A DNA stretch of 64,000 nt from Noviherbaspirillum suwonense (GTDB lineage: Bacteria > Pseudomonadota > Gammaproteobacteria > Burkholderiales > Burkholderiaceae_D), in the NCBI RefSeq assembly GCF_900182955.1, contig NZ_FXUL01000009.1, positions 1 through 64,000 of the forward strand, written 5' to 3'. Each line of letters begins with the position of its first letter. Within the stretch, counting starts at the first letter, position 1. The notes under the pieces are model-generated. The model was not told where the DNA came from. It saw nothing but the letters and a program-made list of their open reading frames with translations, and made no database searches. The position numbers were made by a program, and so were the translations under genes. Of this stretch, positions 44,500 to 54,200 are shown piece after piece.

Positions 44500-45485
44500 G
44501 CCTTCACCGTGTCCAGGTAAAGTTTCGGATCGAAGTACTGGCTGGCCGGCAGCGCATTCGGGATGCTGGCGAAGCCGCTGAAGAAGTCGGTCACCTGCTG
44601 CAGCCACTTGGTGACCGTGCCGTCCGCATACATCTTCGACCATTCAGCCGACGTGAACATCTTCTGCGCGCCGAGCTGTTCCTTCAGGTCGGCCAGCGGG
44701 ACGTCCTTGTAGTAGTTCTTTTGCAGCGTGTCGAGCGACTGTTCCGGCTGCTTGATCATCACGTCGTTGGCCACCGCCCATACCTTGACGATGCGCGCCA
44801 GCACCTCGCGGTTCTTGTCGTAGAACTCGTTGCGCGCCGCCCAGCCGCCGACGATGGCCGTCTTCGGATAGTAGGCGGATGCATCGACCAGCATCTTCGC
44901 CGTCGGCACGCGGCTGCGCACCGAGACATTGAACGGCACCCACAGCGCCACCGCCGGCACGGCCTTGGAGATGAAGGCCGTCACCGCGTCGGGCATGCGC
45001 TGGTTCACCAGCTGGACTTCCTTCGGGTCGACGCCGTTGGCCCGCAGCGCATTGTCGAGGAAGACGTGGGCGGTGGTGCCGGTCGTGGTCGACACCTTCT
45101 TGCCCTTGAGGTCGGCGATCTTCTCGATGCCCATGTCCGGGTGCACCCATAGCTGCGCGGTGGCGAACTCGACGTCGTTGATCAGGAACACCTTGCCCTG
45201 GCCGCGCGCCGGGAAGTTGGACAGCACCGCGCCGGTGGTCAGCACGTCGATGCTGCCGCCGCTCATGGCCTGGAACAGTTCGAGCCCGGTCTGGAACTTG
45301 ATGAACTCCATGTCCAGCCCTTCCTTCTTCCACAGGCCCATCGAGTCGGCCAGCCACATCTGGCCATCGACCGCCAGCGTGTGCAGGTAGCCGACGCGGA
45401 CCTTGGTCGACTGGGAAAATGCCAGCGGCTGGGTGGCCGCCAGTGCGGAGCCGGCGGCGAGATGCAGGAAGGTGCGGCGCTTCAT
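44496..45485 (-). CDS. ABC importer solute-binding protein (NitT/TauT type)
   Basis: A 329-residue binding protein with an N-terminal export signal beginning MKRRTFLHLAAGSALAATQP, where the RRTFL pattern resembles a Tat signal. The mature part follows the NMT1/TauA pattern: KVRVGYLHTLAVDGQMWLA, then AMSGGSIDVLTTGAVLSNF, then LKGKKVSTTTGTTAHVFL. Members bind taurine, nitrate, sulfonates, aromatic acids or pyrimidines; the ligand is not evident. ATG 45485 lies after AAGGAGACAACACC. It is third in the operon and overlaps the GMC gene. Confidence 0.92.
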   Translation of the reverse strand: MKRRTFLHLAAGSALAATQPLAFSQSTKVRVGYLHTLAVDGQMWLADSMGLWKKEGLDMEFIKFQTGLELFQAMSGGSIDVLTTGAVLSNFPARGQGKVFLINDVEFATAQLWVHPDMGIEKIADLKGKKVSTTTGTTAHVFLDNALRANGVDPKEVQLVNQRMPDAVTAFISKAVPAVALWVPFNVSVRSRVPTAKMLVDASAYYPKTAIVGGWAARNEFYDKNREVLARIVKVWAVANDVMIKQPEQSLDTLQKNYYKDVPLADLKEQLGAQKMFTSAEWSKMYADGTVTKWLQQVTDFFSGFASIPNALPASQYFDPKLYLDTVKA

Positions 45486-45522
45486 GGTGTTGTCTCCTTG
45501 TTGGTATGAAACTGGCGGCGCG

Positions 45523-46338
45523 TCAGCCTTGCGCCTTGCTGCGGGCCTGCGCTTCCTGCGCCGCATATTCGCGCATCACCGAGCCGTGGATGCGGGCGCG
45601 CAGCGCATTGAATTCGGGCGTCTCCTGCAGCGCGCGCTCGCGCGGATAGGGGAACGGGATGTCGACGACTTCGCGTATCCGGGAAGGCCGGGCAGAAATC
45701 ACCAGCACCTTGCTGGCGAGGTAGACCGCTTCCTCCACCGAGTGCGTGATCAGCATCACGGTCTTGCCTTCGGCATGCAGGATCTCCAGCAGCAGGTCGT
45801 GCATCGCGCTGCGGGTCTGCGCGTCGAGCGCGCCGAAAGGCTCGTCCATCAGCACGAATTCCGGGTGCACCGCGTAGGCCCTGGCCAGCGCCAGCCGCTG
45901 CCGCATGCCGCCCGACAGCGTCTTCGGATAGGCCTTGCGGAAGTCGGTCAGCCCCATCAGCTTCAGGTAGCGCTCGACGATGGCCGCGCGTTCGCCGGCG
46001 GCGACCCTGCTGGCCTTGAGCTCCAGCCCGAACGCGATGTTCTGCTCGACCGTCAGCCACGGGAAGACGCCGTATTCCTGGAACATCACGCCGCGGTCCG
46101 GGCCGGGGCCGGTGATCTCCTTGCCGTCCAGCGTGACCCGTCCCGAGGTCGGCCTGACGAAGCCGGCCGCCATGTTCATCAGCGTGGTCTTGCCGCAGCC
46201 GGACGGGCCGACCAGCGCGACGAACTCGCCCTGACTGATCGCGAAGGTCATGTCGCTGACCACGTCCAGCGGACCGCCGGCCGTGGGAAACTGCATCGAC
46301 ACGTTCTGGAATCGGATGCGTTCGCGTGCTTCCTGCAT
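45523..46338 (-). CDS. ABC importer ATPase (NitT/TauT type)
   Basis: A 271-residue ATPase with Walker A GPSGCGKTT, Q-loop VMFQEYGVFPWLTV, signature LSGGMRQRLALARA, Walker B FVLMDEPFGALD and switch His in LITHSVEEAVYLA. The YGVFPWLTV sequence is typical of the nitrate/taurine/sulfonate group. It starts 3 bases after the permease stop and is followed by the binding protein after 37 bases. Confidence 0.94.
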   Translation of the reverse strand: MQEARERIRFQNVSMQFPTAGGPLDVVSDMTFAISQGEFVALVGPSGCGKTTLMNMAAGFVRPTSGRVTLDGKEITGPGPDRGVMFQEYGVFPWLTVEQNIAFGLELKASRVAAGERAAIVERYLKLMGLTDFRKAYPKTLSGGMRQRLALARAYAVHPEFVLMDEPFGALDAQTRSAMHDLLLEILHAEGKTVMLITHSVEEAVYLASKVLVISARPSRIREVVDIPFPYPRERALQETPEFNALRARIHGSVMREYAAQEAQARSKAQG

Positions 46339-46341
46339 GGT

Positions 46342-47136
46342 TCAGCCCTCCACCTTGTCTTGCCAGGCCACCAGGCGCTTCGAGATGCGCCGCAGCAGCA
46401 GGTCCATGCCCAGCGCCAGCGCGCCGATGCAGATGATGCCGAGATAGATGGTGCCGAGGTCGAAGAAGGCGGACGCGTTCTGTATCATCGCGCCCAGTCC
46501 CTGCTGCGCGGCCACCAGCTCCGACGCCACCAGCGTCGCCCAGGCCACGCCCAGCGCCACCCGCAGCGCGGTGAGCATGTGCGGCACCGTCATCGGCAGC
46601 ATCACCTTGGTGAAGATCTCGAAATCGGTCGCGCCCAGCGTGCGCGCCACGCGGATGTAGACCGGGCTGATCTGCGTCATCCCTTCATACATCACGATCA
46701 CCGCGGCGAAGAAGGATGCATAGAACAGGATGGCGATCTTGGCGACTTCGCCGATGCCGAGGTAGACGATGACCAGCGGGATCAATGCGATCGGCGGCAG
46801 CGCCCGGAAGAAGTTGATCAGCGGGTCGACGAAGCGGCGCACCGGCTTGTACCAGCCGACCAGGAAGCCGACCGGCACCGCGACCAGCATGCCCAGCAGC
46901 AGGCCGAGCACCACGCGCTGCACCGACATGCGGATGTTGGCGAGCAGCTCGCCCTCGGTCAGGTTGGCCCAGAACACCTTGGAGACGGCCAGCGGCGATG
47001 GCAGCAGCGTCGGATTGATCAGTCCCGACTCCCGCAGCAGCACCCAGAAGCTGACCAGAAATACGAAGGGGAGGAGCGCCCAGCCAAAGTCGCTGAACAT
47101 GCTCCTGCGCGCACTGCCCGCACTGCGTTTTTGCAT
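46342..47136 (-). CDS. ABC importer permease (NitT/TauT type)
   Basis: A 264-residue permease with about six membrane helices (WALLPFVFLVSFWVLL, RVVLGLLLGMLVAVPVGFLV, ALPPIALIPLVIVYLGIG and others). The EAA loop appears as ARTLGATDFEIFTKVMLPMTVPHML, which contacts the ATPase. ATG 47136 follows TTGGAGACGACG; the TTG 12 bases earlier in frame is not needed. It is the first transport gene after the GntR regulator, 31 bases away. Confidence 0.93.
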   Translation of the reverse strand: MQKRSAGSARRSMFSDFGWALLPFVFLVSFWVLLRESGLINPTLLPSPLAVSKVFWANLTEGELLANIRMSVQRVVLGLLLGMLVAVPVGFLVGWYKPVRRFVDPLINFFRALPPIALIPLVIVYLGIGEVAKIAILFYASFFAAVIVMYEGMTQISPVYIRVARTLGATDFEIFTKVMLPMTVPHMLTALRVALGVAWATLVASELVAAQQGLGAMIQNASAFFDLGTIYLGIICIGALALGMDLLLRRISKRLVAWQDKVEG

Positions 47137-47167
47137 CGTCGTCTCCAAGCTTGTTGTCGCCTGCGCT

Positions 47168-47905
47168 TCACTTCAGCAGGTCGGTCTCGATCTGTATCAT
47201 CTGCGCCGGATACTGGATGTGCGCGTAGTAGATGATCTGCGTCGCCTCGTCCAGGAAGGCGCGGCAGACGTCGGCGATCGGGTCGCCGACGCCGATATTC
47301 AGGTGCGTGGCCGTGTCCTCGTCCGACACGGTGATGCGCATCACCTGCTTCGCATGCGCGATCTTCACGTCGTCCCGCGCAGCCAGCTGCGGCACGATGG
47401 GCGCATTGCTGAAGCCCTCGGGGTCGCTGTCGAAAATGCGCCGGTCCAGGTAAATCTCGATCAGGCAGTAAGGCTCGTCCTTGTGATAGTGCACGCGCCG
47501 CAGCCGCTGGTAGGCCGGCCCCACCGTGCCGAATGCGAATGCCGGCGTCAGCGGCGCCGCCGGGTCGCCGTCGATGGTCAGCAGCCTGATCTTCAGGCCG
47601 GATACCGCGGCAACCAGTTCCTCCAGCGTGCCCGGCAGCTTGAACCAGCGCTGCTCGGACAGGTCCTTGGCGACGAAGGTCCCCAGCCCGCGGGTGCGGC
47701 GCACGATGCCCAGCGCTTCGAGCTGGTCGAGCGCACCGCGCAGCGTGATGCGGGAGACCTTGTACTCGCGTTCCAGCTCGTCCAGCGTCGGGATCTGCGC
47801 GCCATAGGGCCACTCGCCGTTCTCGATCCGGTGCCGCATCAGCTTGGCGACCTGCAGATAGAGCGGCACGCGGCTGTTCTGGAAGACCGGCGTTGCATTC
47901 GTCAT
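47168..47905 (-). CDS. GntR-family regulator (HutC/UTRA type)
   Basis: A 245-residue regulator. Residues about 12-80 are a GntR winged HTH (PLYLQVAKLMRHRIENGEW, then YKVSRITLRGALDQLEALGIVRRTRGLGTFV). From about 100 to the end is a UTRA ligand domain with YQRLRRVHYHKDEPYCLIEIYLD, AFLDEATQIIYYAHI. Such proteins usually repress an adjacent catabolic operon until a substrate binds. It is the first gene of its own operon (regulator, permease, ATPase, binding protein, GMC enzyme, enolase-type enzyme), suggesting autoregulation. ATG 47905 is used because the earlier frame has no domain content. Confidence 0.92.
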   Translation of the reverse strand: MTNATPVFQNSRVPLYLQVAKLMRHRIENGEWPYGAQIPTLDELEREYKVSRITLRGALDQLEALGIVRRTRGLGTFVAKDLSEQRWFKLPGTLEELVAAVSGLKIRLLTIDGDPAAPLTPAFAFGTVGPAYQRLRRVHYHKDEPYCLIEIYLDRRIFDSDPEGFSNAPIVPQLAARDDVKIAHAKQVMRITVSDEDTATHLNIGVGDPIADVCRAFLDEATQIIYYAHIQYPAQMIQIETDLLK

Positions 47906-48056
47906 AAAGACATAATAATAAGCACTTTGGAATTGTGCAAGGTTTTTGCGCGGCCTTGCCGGCTTGCGGCGGGTATTGATACGGCGCCTGGTCAGGGCGC
48001 GGGTCGCGTGCGATACGCAGCGTCGCGAGCAGGAGCCGCAGGCAAAACAAGATGCG

Positions 48057-48087
48057 AAAAACAAGGGCGCATAAATCTATGCGCCCT
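48057..48087 (-). terminator. Intrinsic terminator of the TRAP operon
   Basis: On the minus strand AGGGCGCATA (48087-48078) pairs perfectly with TATGCGCCCT (48073-48064) around a 4-base loop, followed by TG then TTTTT (48061-48057). It starts 51 bases past the dctM-like stop codon. The remaining sequence up to the GntR gene shows no gene. Confidence 0.85.
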
Positions 48088-48137
48088 CGCTATTCCCACC
48101 TTGGGGCCTGGCGCCGATGCGGCGCCGGCCCTGCTGC

Positions 48138-49442
48138 CTAGCCGGTGCCCTTCATCGAGCGCGGCAGCCACATCACCAGGTCGGGGAATGTGTAGATCAA
48201 AGCGAGCGCGGCGACGATCAGGAAGAACATCGGCAGCGTCACCCTGGCGATCCACGGCACCTGCTTGTTGGTCATCCCCTGCAGCACGAACAGGTTGAAG
48301 CCCACCGGCGGCGTGATCTGCGCCATCTCCACCACCAGCACGATGAAGATGCCGAACCAGATCAGGTCGATGCCGGCCTTTTCCACGGTCGGCATGATGA
48401 CGCCCATGGTCAGCACCACCATTGAAATGCCGTCTAGGAAGCAGCCCAGCACGATGTAGAACACGGTCAGCACCGCGATCAGCATCACGTTGGACAGGCC
48501 GAGCGAACCTATCCATTCGGCGAGGTGGCGCGGCAGCCCGAGGTAACCCATCGCCAGCGTCAGGAACTGCGCGCCGCTCAGGATCAGCGCGATCATGCAG
48601 AACAGGCGGGTCGCGCCCATCAGGCTGTCGATGAAGGTGCGCCGGGTCAGCGATCCCTGCGCGGCCGACAGCACCAGCGCGCCGAGCACGCCGACCGCCG
48701 CCGCCTCGGTGGGCGTGACCCACGGCGAGTAGACCGCGCCCAGCACCAGCACGATCAGCAGGCCGACCTGCAGCAAGTGGCGCGAGCGGTACAGCTTTTC
48801 CTTGAAGCTCAGCTTCTCGGTCGCCGGCGGAATCAAGCCGGGATTGGCCAGCGCCCAGACCACGATATAGCCGGAGAACAGCGTCGCCAGCAGGATGCCC
48901 GGGATGATGCCTGCGATGAACAGCTGGGCGATCGACACGTTGGCCGATACGCCGTAGACGATCATGATGATGGACGGCGGTATCAGCAGGCCCAGCGTGC
49001 CGGCGCCTGCCAGCGTGCCGATGACCTTGTCTTCCGGATAGCCGCGCCGGGTGAGCTCGGGTATCGTCATCTTGCCGATGGTCGCGCAGGTCGCGGCGGA
49101 CGAGCCGGACACGGCCGCGAAGATCGCGCAGCCGATCACATTGGTATGCAGCAGGCGTCCCGGCACGTTTTCAAGCCAGGGCGCCAGGCCCTTGAACATG
49201 TCTTCGGACAGCCGCGTGCGGAACAGGATCTCGCCCATCCAGACGAACAGCGGCAGCGCGGTCAGGGTCCATGACGACGAGGCGCCCCAGATGGTGACCG
49301 CCATCGCGTCTCCGGCTGGCCGGGCCGAGAACATCGCCATCGAGATCCATGCGACGCCGGACAGCGCAAGGCCGATCCAGACGCCGGAGCCGAGTATGGC
49401 GAACAGCACTGCAACCAGCAGCAGGGTAATCAGCACATCCAT
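48138..49442 (-). CDS. TRAP transporter large permease (DctM family)
   Basis: A 434-residue membrane protein of about twelve helices. The sequence has family landmarks: GAGTLGLLIPPSIIMIVYGV, ASIG-type loops such as FAAVSGSSAATCATIG, and ITPPVGFNLFVLQGMTNKQVP near the C-terminus. It is the Na+-coupled channel subunit of a TRAP importer. It lies 30 bases after the small permease gene and is the last gene of the operon. Confidence 0.94.
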   Translation of the reverse strand: MDVLITLLLVAVLFAILGSGVWIGLALSGVAWISMAMFSARPAGDAMAVTIWGASSSWTLTALPLFVWMGEILFRTRLSEDMFKGLAPWLENVPGRLLHTNVIGCAIFAAVSGSSAATCATIGKMTIPELTRRGYPEDKVIGTLAGAGTLGLLIPPSIIMIVYGVSANVSIAQLFIAGIIPGILLATLFSGYIVVWALANPGLIPPATEKLSFKEKLYRSRHLLQVGLLIVLVLGAVYSPWVTPTEAAAVGVLGALVLSAAQGSLTRRTFIDSLMGATRLFCMIALILSGAQFLTLAMGYLGLPRHLAEWIGSLGLSNVMLIAVLTVFYIVLGCFLDGISMVVLTMGVIMPTVEKAGIDLIWFGIFIVLVVEMAQITPPVGFNLFVLQGMTNKQVPWIARVTLPMFFLIVAALALIYTFPDLVMWLPRSMKGTG

Positions 49443-49472
49443 TGCGGGGCACTCCTGTAAATTACACGACGG

Positions 49473-49982
49473 TCATTCATTGCGGAGCATCTCGCCTGAA
49501 CTGTGCACCACCCGCTTGCCCCGGAGTTCGAGCACCAGGTCGTCGAGCAGCGCAATGAAGAGCACGGTGGCGCCGATGGCCATGCCGATCTGCGGTATCC
49601 ACAGCGGCGTCGCGTCATTGCCGGTCGAAATGTCGTGGAAGTCCCAGGACTGGTAGGTCAGCCGGATCGCATAGAAAGCCAGTGCGCCCGACAGCATGGT
49701 CGCCGCGAACAGCGACCAGATTTCCAGCAGCCGCTTGACCCGGGCGGACGATGCCTGCAGCAGCAGCGTCACGCGGATATGCTCGCCCCGCTTGAAGGTG
49801 TGCGCAAGCGCCAGGAAACCGCAGGCGGCCATCGCGTAGCCGGCATACATGTCGGTGCCGCGCCAGCCGAACGCCAGCGCCCGGTCCGCGATGCCGGCGA
49901 CCACCATCAGCAGCGTGACCACCATGAAGAAAGCCGCCGCATAGCCGGCGGCGTTATACAGCCTGTCTAGAAAACCGCGCAT
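49473..49982 (-). CDS. TRAP transporter small permease (DctQ family)
   Basis: A 169-residue protein with four hydrophobic segments (AAGYAAAFFMVVTLLMVVAG and others). AYAMAACGFLALAHTFKRGEHIRVTLLL holds the DctQ pattern of a conserved charged loop after the second helix. It pairs with the large permease. It sits 45 bases downstream of the binding-protein gene. Confidence 0.9.
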   Translation of the reverse strand: MRGFLDRLYNAAGYAAAFFMVVTLLMVVAGIADRALAFGWRGTDMYAGYAMAACGFLALAHTFKRGEHIRVTLLLQASSARVKRLLEIWSLFAATMLSGALAFYAIRLTYQSWDFHDISTGNDATPLWIPQIGMAIGATVLFIALLDDLVLELRGKRVVHSSGEMLRNE

Positions 49983-50027
49983 GGGATCCCGTCGCCTGGA
50001 AGTGGAGTAAGCATTGCGTAGCGCTGC

Positions 50028-50999
50028 TTACTTCTTGTTGTAGGCGTCGATGATGGCCTGGCCTTCGGCGCCGGCCTTCTTCACCCAGTCCGCCTGCATC
50101 GTCTGCCCCACCTGCTTCAGGTCCGCCTGCAGCTTGTCCGACGGCTTCAGGATGTTCATGCCCTTTTCCTTCAGCGCGTTCAGGTACCACTGGTTCTTTT
50201 CTTCCGAGAGTTTCCAGCCGCGGGTTTCGGCGGTCTCGGCTGCCTTCATCAGCGCGTCCTGGCTGGGCTTGTCCAGCGCATCGAAGGCTTTCTTGTTGAC
50301 GATCACCGCATTCTTCGGCAGCCAGGCCTGGGTGTCGTAGAAGTTCTTGACCTGCTCGTAGACCTTGGAGTCGTAGCCGGTCGAGCCGGACGTCATGAAG
50401 GACTCGACGACGCCGGTGGCCAGCGCCTGCGACAGTTCGGACGCCTGCACCGTGACCGGCTGCGCGCCGACCAGTTCGGCGATGCGGCTGGTCGACGGGC
50501 TGTAGGCGCGCCATTTCAGGCCCTTCATCTCGGCCGCGCTCTCGATCGTCTTCTTCGAATAGATGCCCTGCGGCGGCCAGGCCACCGCGAACAGCATCAT
50601 CATGCCCTGCTTGGCCAGCAGGTCGTTCTGCGCTTTCTTCGACGCCTTGTACAGGCGCAGCGAGTCCGCATAGGACGTGGCCAGGAAGGGAATGCCGTCG
50701 ACGCCATACAGCGGGTTCTCGTTCTCGAAGTTCGCCAGCAGGATCTCGCCGATCTGCGCCTGCCCGCCCTGGACCGCGCGCTTGATCTCGGGCGCCTTGA
50801 ACAGCGACGCATTCGAGTGGACGGTGATCTTCAGCTTGCCGCCGGTGGCGGCGTCGACGTCGGCGGCGAACTGCTGGACGTTCTCGGTATGGAAGTTGTT
50901 CGAGGGATAGGCGGTCGGCATGTCCCACTTCACTTGCGCGTGGGCGGCTGCGGCAAAGGCAATCAGGGGGAGGGTGAAGGCAAGCTTACTCAGACGCAT
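50028..50999 (-). CDS. TRAP transporter solute-binding protein (DctP family)
   Basis: A 323-residue periplasmic protein with a signal peptide (LAFTLPLIAFAAAAHAQ). The DctP fold is shown by VKWDMPTAYPSNNFHTENVQQFA, LKITVHSNASLFKAPEIKRAVQGG and the ligand-site region GLKWRAYSPSTSRIAELVGA, whose Arg normally binds a carboxylate. A carboxylic acid substrate is therefore likely. It is first in the operon and is divergent from the hydantoinase/oxoprolinase gene, suggesting that it imports that enzyme's substrate or a relative. Confidence 0.93.
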   Translation of the reverse strand: MRLSKLAFTLPLIAFAAAAHAQVKWDMPTAYPSNNFHTENVQQFAADVDAATGGKLKITVHSNASLFKAPEIKRAVQGGQAQIGEILLANFENENPLYGVDGIPFLATSYADSLRLYKASKKAQNDLLAKQGMMMLFAVAWPPQGIYSKKTIESAAEMKGLKWRAYSPSTSRIAELVGAQPVTVQASELSQALATGVVESFMTSGSTGYDSKVYEQVKNFYDTQAWLPKNAVIVNKKAFDALDKPSQDALMKAAETAETRGWKLSEEKNQWYLNALKEKGMNILKPSDKLQADLKQVGQTMQADWVKKAGAEGQAIIDAYNKK

Positions 51000-51168
51000 G
51001 ACGGGCCTTTCAAAAAGGGAATCGAAGTGGAATGGAAAATCTGACAGGAAGAGTAGCCTGTAGCGCCGGTTTTCTCAAGAGAAAGGAGACATCCCGCGGC
51101 GAAAGATAGGCGGGAATGCCATATCGGGTTTTGGCGGCTATCATGTCGGATCGCTTTCGATCGACGAC

Positions 51169-51194
51169 GGTGCAATCCACGCGGTGACTGCACC
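51169..51194. promoter_or_regulatory. 26-bp near-palindrome in the TRAP/hydantoinase divergent region
   Basis: The sequence fits GGTGCA-n-TC-nn-CGCG-nn-GA-n-TGCACC, with 20 of 26 positions symmetric. It lies 41 bases before the hydantoinase start and 170 bases from the DctP start, where a shared operator would be expected. No regulator gene is adjacent. Confidence 0.5.
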
Positions 51195-51234
51195 ATAAAA
51201 CAGCAATCACGACATCACTGAAAGGCAGGCTTCC

Positions 51235-54200
51235 ATGCAGCGCTGGCAATTCTGGGTAGACCGAGGCGGCACCTTCACCGACATCGTCGCAAAGCGCCCG
51301 GATGGCGCGCTGCTTACCCACAAGCTGCTGTCCGAGAGCCCCGACCAGTACCGCGACGCGGCCGTCGCCGGCATCCGTCACCTGCTCGGACTGAAGCCCG
51401 ACGAACGCATACCGCTGGAGCTGGTCGAGGCGGTGAAGATGGGCACCACGGTGGCGACCAATGCGCTGCTCGAACGCAAGGGCGAGCCGACCGTGCTGGC
51501 GACGACCCGCGGCTTCCGCGATGCGCTGCGGATCGCCTACCAGAACCGGCCGCGCCTGTTCGACCGCCACATCGTGCTGCCCGAACTGCTGTACGAGCGC
51601 GTGATCGAGATCGACGAGCGCGTCGGCGCCCATGGCGACCTGGTGCAGCCGCTGGACGAGGACGCCGCCGAGCGCGCGCTGCGCGACGCCTATGACAGCG
51701 GCTACCGGGCGCTGGCCATCGTCTTCATGCACGGCTACCGCTACACCGACCACGAGGCCGCGGTCGAGCGCATCGCGCGCCGCATCGGCTACACCCAGGT
51801 CTCAGCGTCCCACGCGACCAGCCCGATGCAGAAGCTGGTCTCGCGCGGCGACACCACCGTGGTCGACGCCTACCTGTCGCCCATCCTGCGCCGCTACGTC
51901 GACCAGGTCGCCGACGAGATGCCGGGCGTGAACCTGCAGTTCATGCAGTCCAGCGGCGGCCTGACCGATGCCCATGCGTTCCACGGCAAGGACTCGATCC
52001 TGTCCGGCCCGGCCGGCGGCATCGTCGGCATGGCCCGCACCAGCAAGCTGGCCGGCTTCGACAAGGTGATCGGCTTCGACATGGGCGGCACCTCGACCGA
52101 CGTCTCGCATTACTCGGGCGAGTTCGAGCGGGTGTTCGAGACCCAGGTGGCCGGCGTGCGGATGCGCGCGCCGATGATGAGCATCCATACGGTTGCGGCC
52201 GGCGGCGGCTCGGTGCTGCACTTCGACGGCTCGCGCTACCGGGTCGGGCCGGACAGCGCCGGCGCCAACCCGGGGCCGGCCAGCTACCGGCGCGGCGGGC
52301 CGCTGACGGTCACCGACTGCAACGTGCTGCTCGGGAAGATACAGCCGTCGCATTTCCCCAGGGTGTTCGGCCCGGATGCGGACCAGCACCTGGACCGCGG
52401 CCCGGCGCTCGACGGCCTCGCCCGCATGGCCGCCGACATCGCGCAGGCGACCGGCAGGGCGACCCTGCCCGAGGAAGTGGCCGAGGGCTTCATCGATATC
52501 GCGGTCGGCAACATGGCCAACGCGATCAAGCAGATCTCGGTGCAGCGCGGCCATGACGTGATGGACTATGTGCTGGCGACCTTCGGCGGCGCCGGCGGCC
52601 AGCATGCATGCCTGGTGGCCGACGCGCTGGGCATGACGCGCGTGTTCTGCCATCCGCTGGGCGGCGTGCTGTCGGCTTACGGCATGGGCCTGGCGGACCA
52701 GACGACCATGCGCGAGGCCGCGGTCGAACTGCAGCTGGAAGCGCAGGCGATGCCGGTGCTGCAGGAACGGCTGGCGCAGCTGGCCGACGCCGCGCGCGCC
52801 GAGCTGCGCAGGCAGGGCGTGCCGGCCGAACGCATCGTCGACATCCGGCGCGTGCATCTGCGCTATGAAGGCACGGACTCTGCGCTGATCGTTCCGGCCG
52901 GCGAGATGGCGGCGATGCAGGCCGCTTTCGAGGCAGCCTATCGCAAGCGCTACTCGTTCCTGATGGCGGGCAAGCCGCTGGTCGTCGAGGCGGTGTCGGT
53001 CGAGGCGATCGGTCCGTCGGACGCGCCGCAGGAAACCGCGCCGACGCGGCCGCCGCGCAGCGGTGCGCTGCAGCCGGCCGAGACGGTGCGCTTTTACTCG
53101 CACCGCGCATGGCATGACGCCGGCCTCTACAAGCGCGAGGACACGCGCCCGGGCGACCTGATACGCGGCCCGGCCATCGTCGCCGAAGCCAATGCGACCA
53201 CCGTGGTCGAACCTGGCTGGCAGGCCGAAGTCACGCCGCTGGACCACCTGGTCCTGACCCGTGTCGAGGCGCGCCCGGAGCGCCGCGCGATGGGCACCAG
53301 CGCCGACCCGGTGATGCTGGAAATCTTCAACAACCTGTTCATGTCGATCGCCGAGCAGATGGGGCTGCGGCTGCAGAACACCGCCTACTCGGTCAACATC
53401 AAGGAAAGGCTGGATTTCAGCTGCGCCATCTTCGATGCGCACGGCCATCTGATCGCCAACGCGCCGCACATGCCGGTGCACCTGGGCTCGATGGGCGAGA
53501 GCATCAAGACCGTGATCGCGGAGAACAGCGGGAAGATGCGTCCCGGCGACGTGTTCATGCTCAATGACCCGTACAACGGCGGCACGCATCTGCCCGACGT
53601 CACCGTCATCACGCCGGTGTTCGACGAGGCGGGCGCGGACATCCTGTTCTATGTCGGCTCGCGCGGCCACCATGCCGACATCGGCGGCACCACGCCCGGT
53701 TCGATGCCGCCCGACTCCACGGTGGTGGAGGAAGAGGGCGTGCTGATCAATAACTTCAAGCTGGTGGAGCAAGGCCGGCTGCGCGAGGCGGAGACGAGGG
53801 CGCTGCTGGCCGGCGCGCGCTATCCGGCCCGCAATCCAGACCAGAACCTGGGCGACCTGCGCGCACAGGTCGCCGCCAACCAGAAGGGCGTGGAAGAGCT
53901 GGGCAAGATGGTCGCCCACTTCGGCCTCGACGTGGTGCAGGCGTACATGGGCCATGTGCAGGACAATGCCGAGGAAGCGGTGCGACGCGTGATCACCGCG
54001 CTGAAGGATGGCGCCTATGAATACCGGCTCGACAATGGCGCGGTGATCAATGTCGCGATCCGCGTGAACCATGCAGAACGCCGCGCCGACATCGACTTCA
54101 CCGGCACCTCGCCGCAGCTCGTCAACAACTTCAATGCGCCGTCGGCGGTCTGCATGGCGGCGGTGCTGTACGTGTTCCGCACGCTGGTCGACGACGAGAT

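Noticed and set aside
47901-47911. GTCATAAAGAC over the GntR start codon as a GntR operator
   Set aside because: Symmetry is only partial and the length does not match the usual HutC-type operator; overlap with the start codon makes chance likely.
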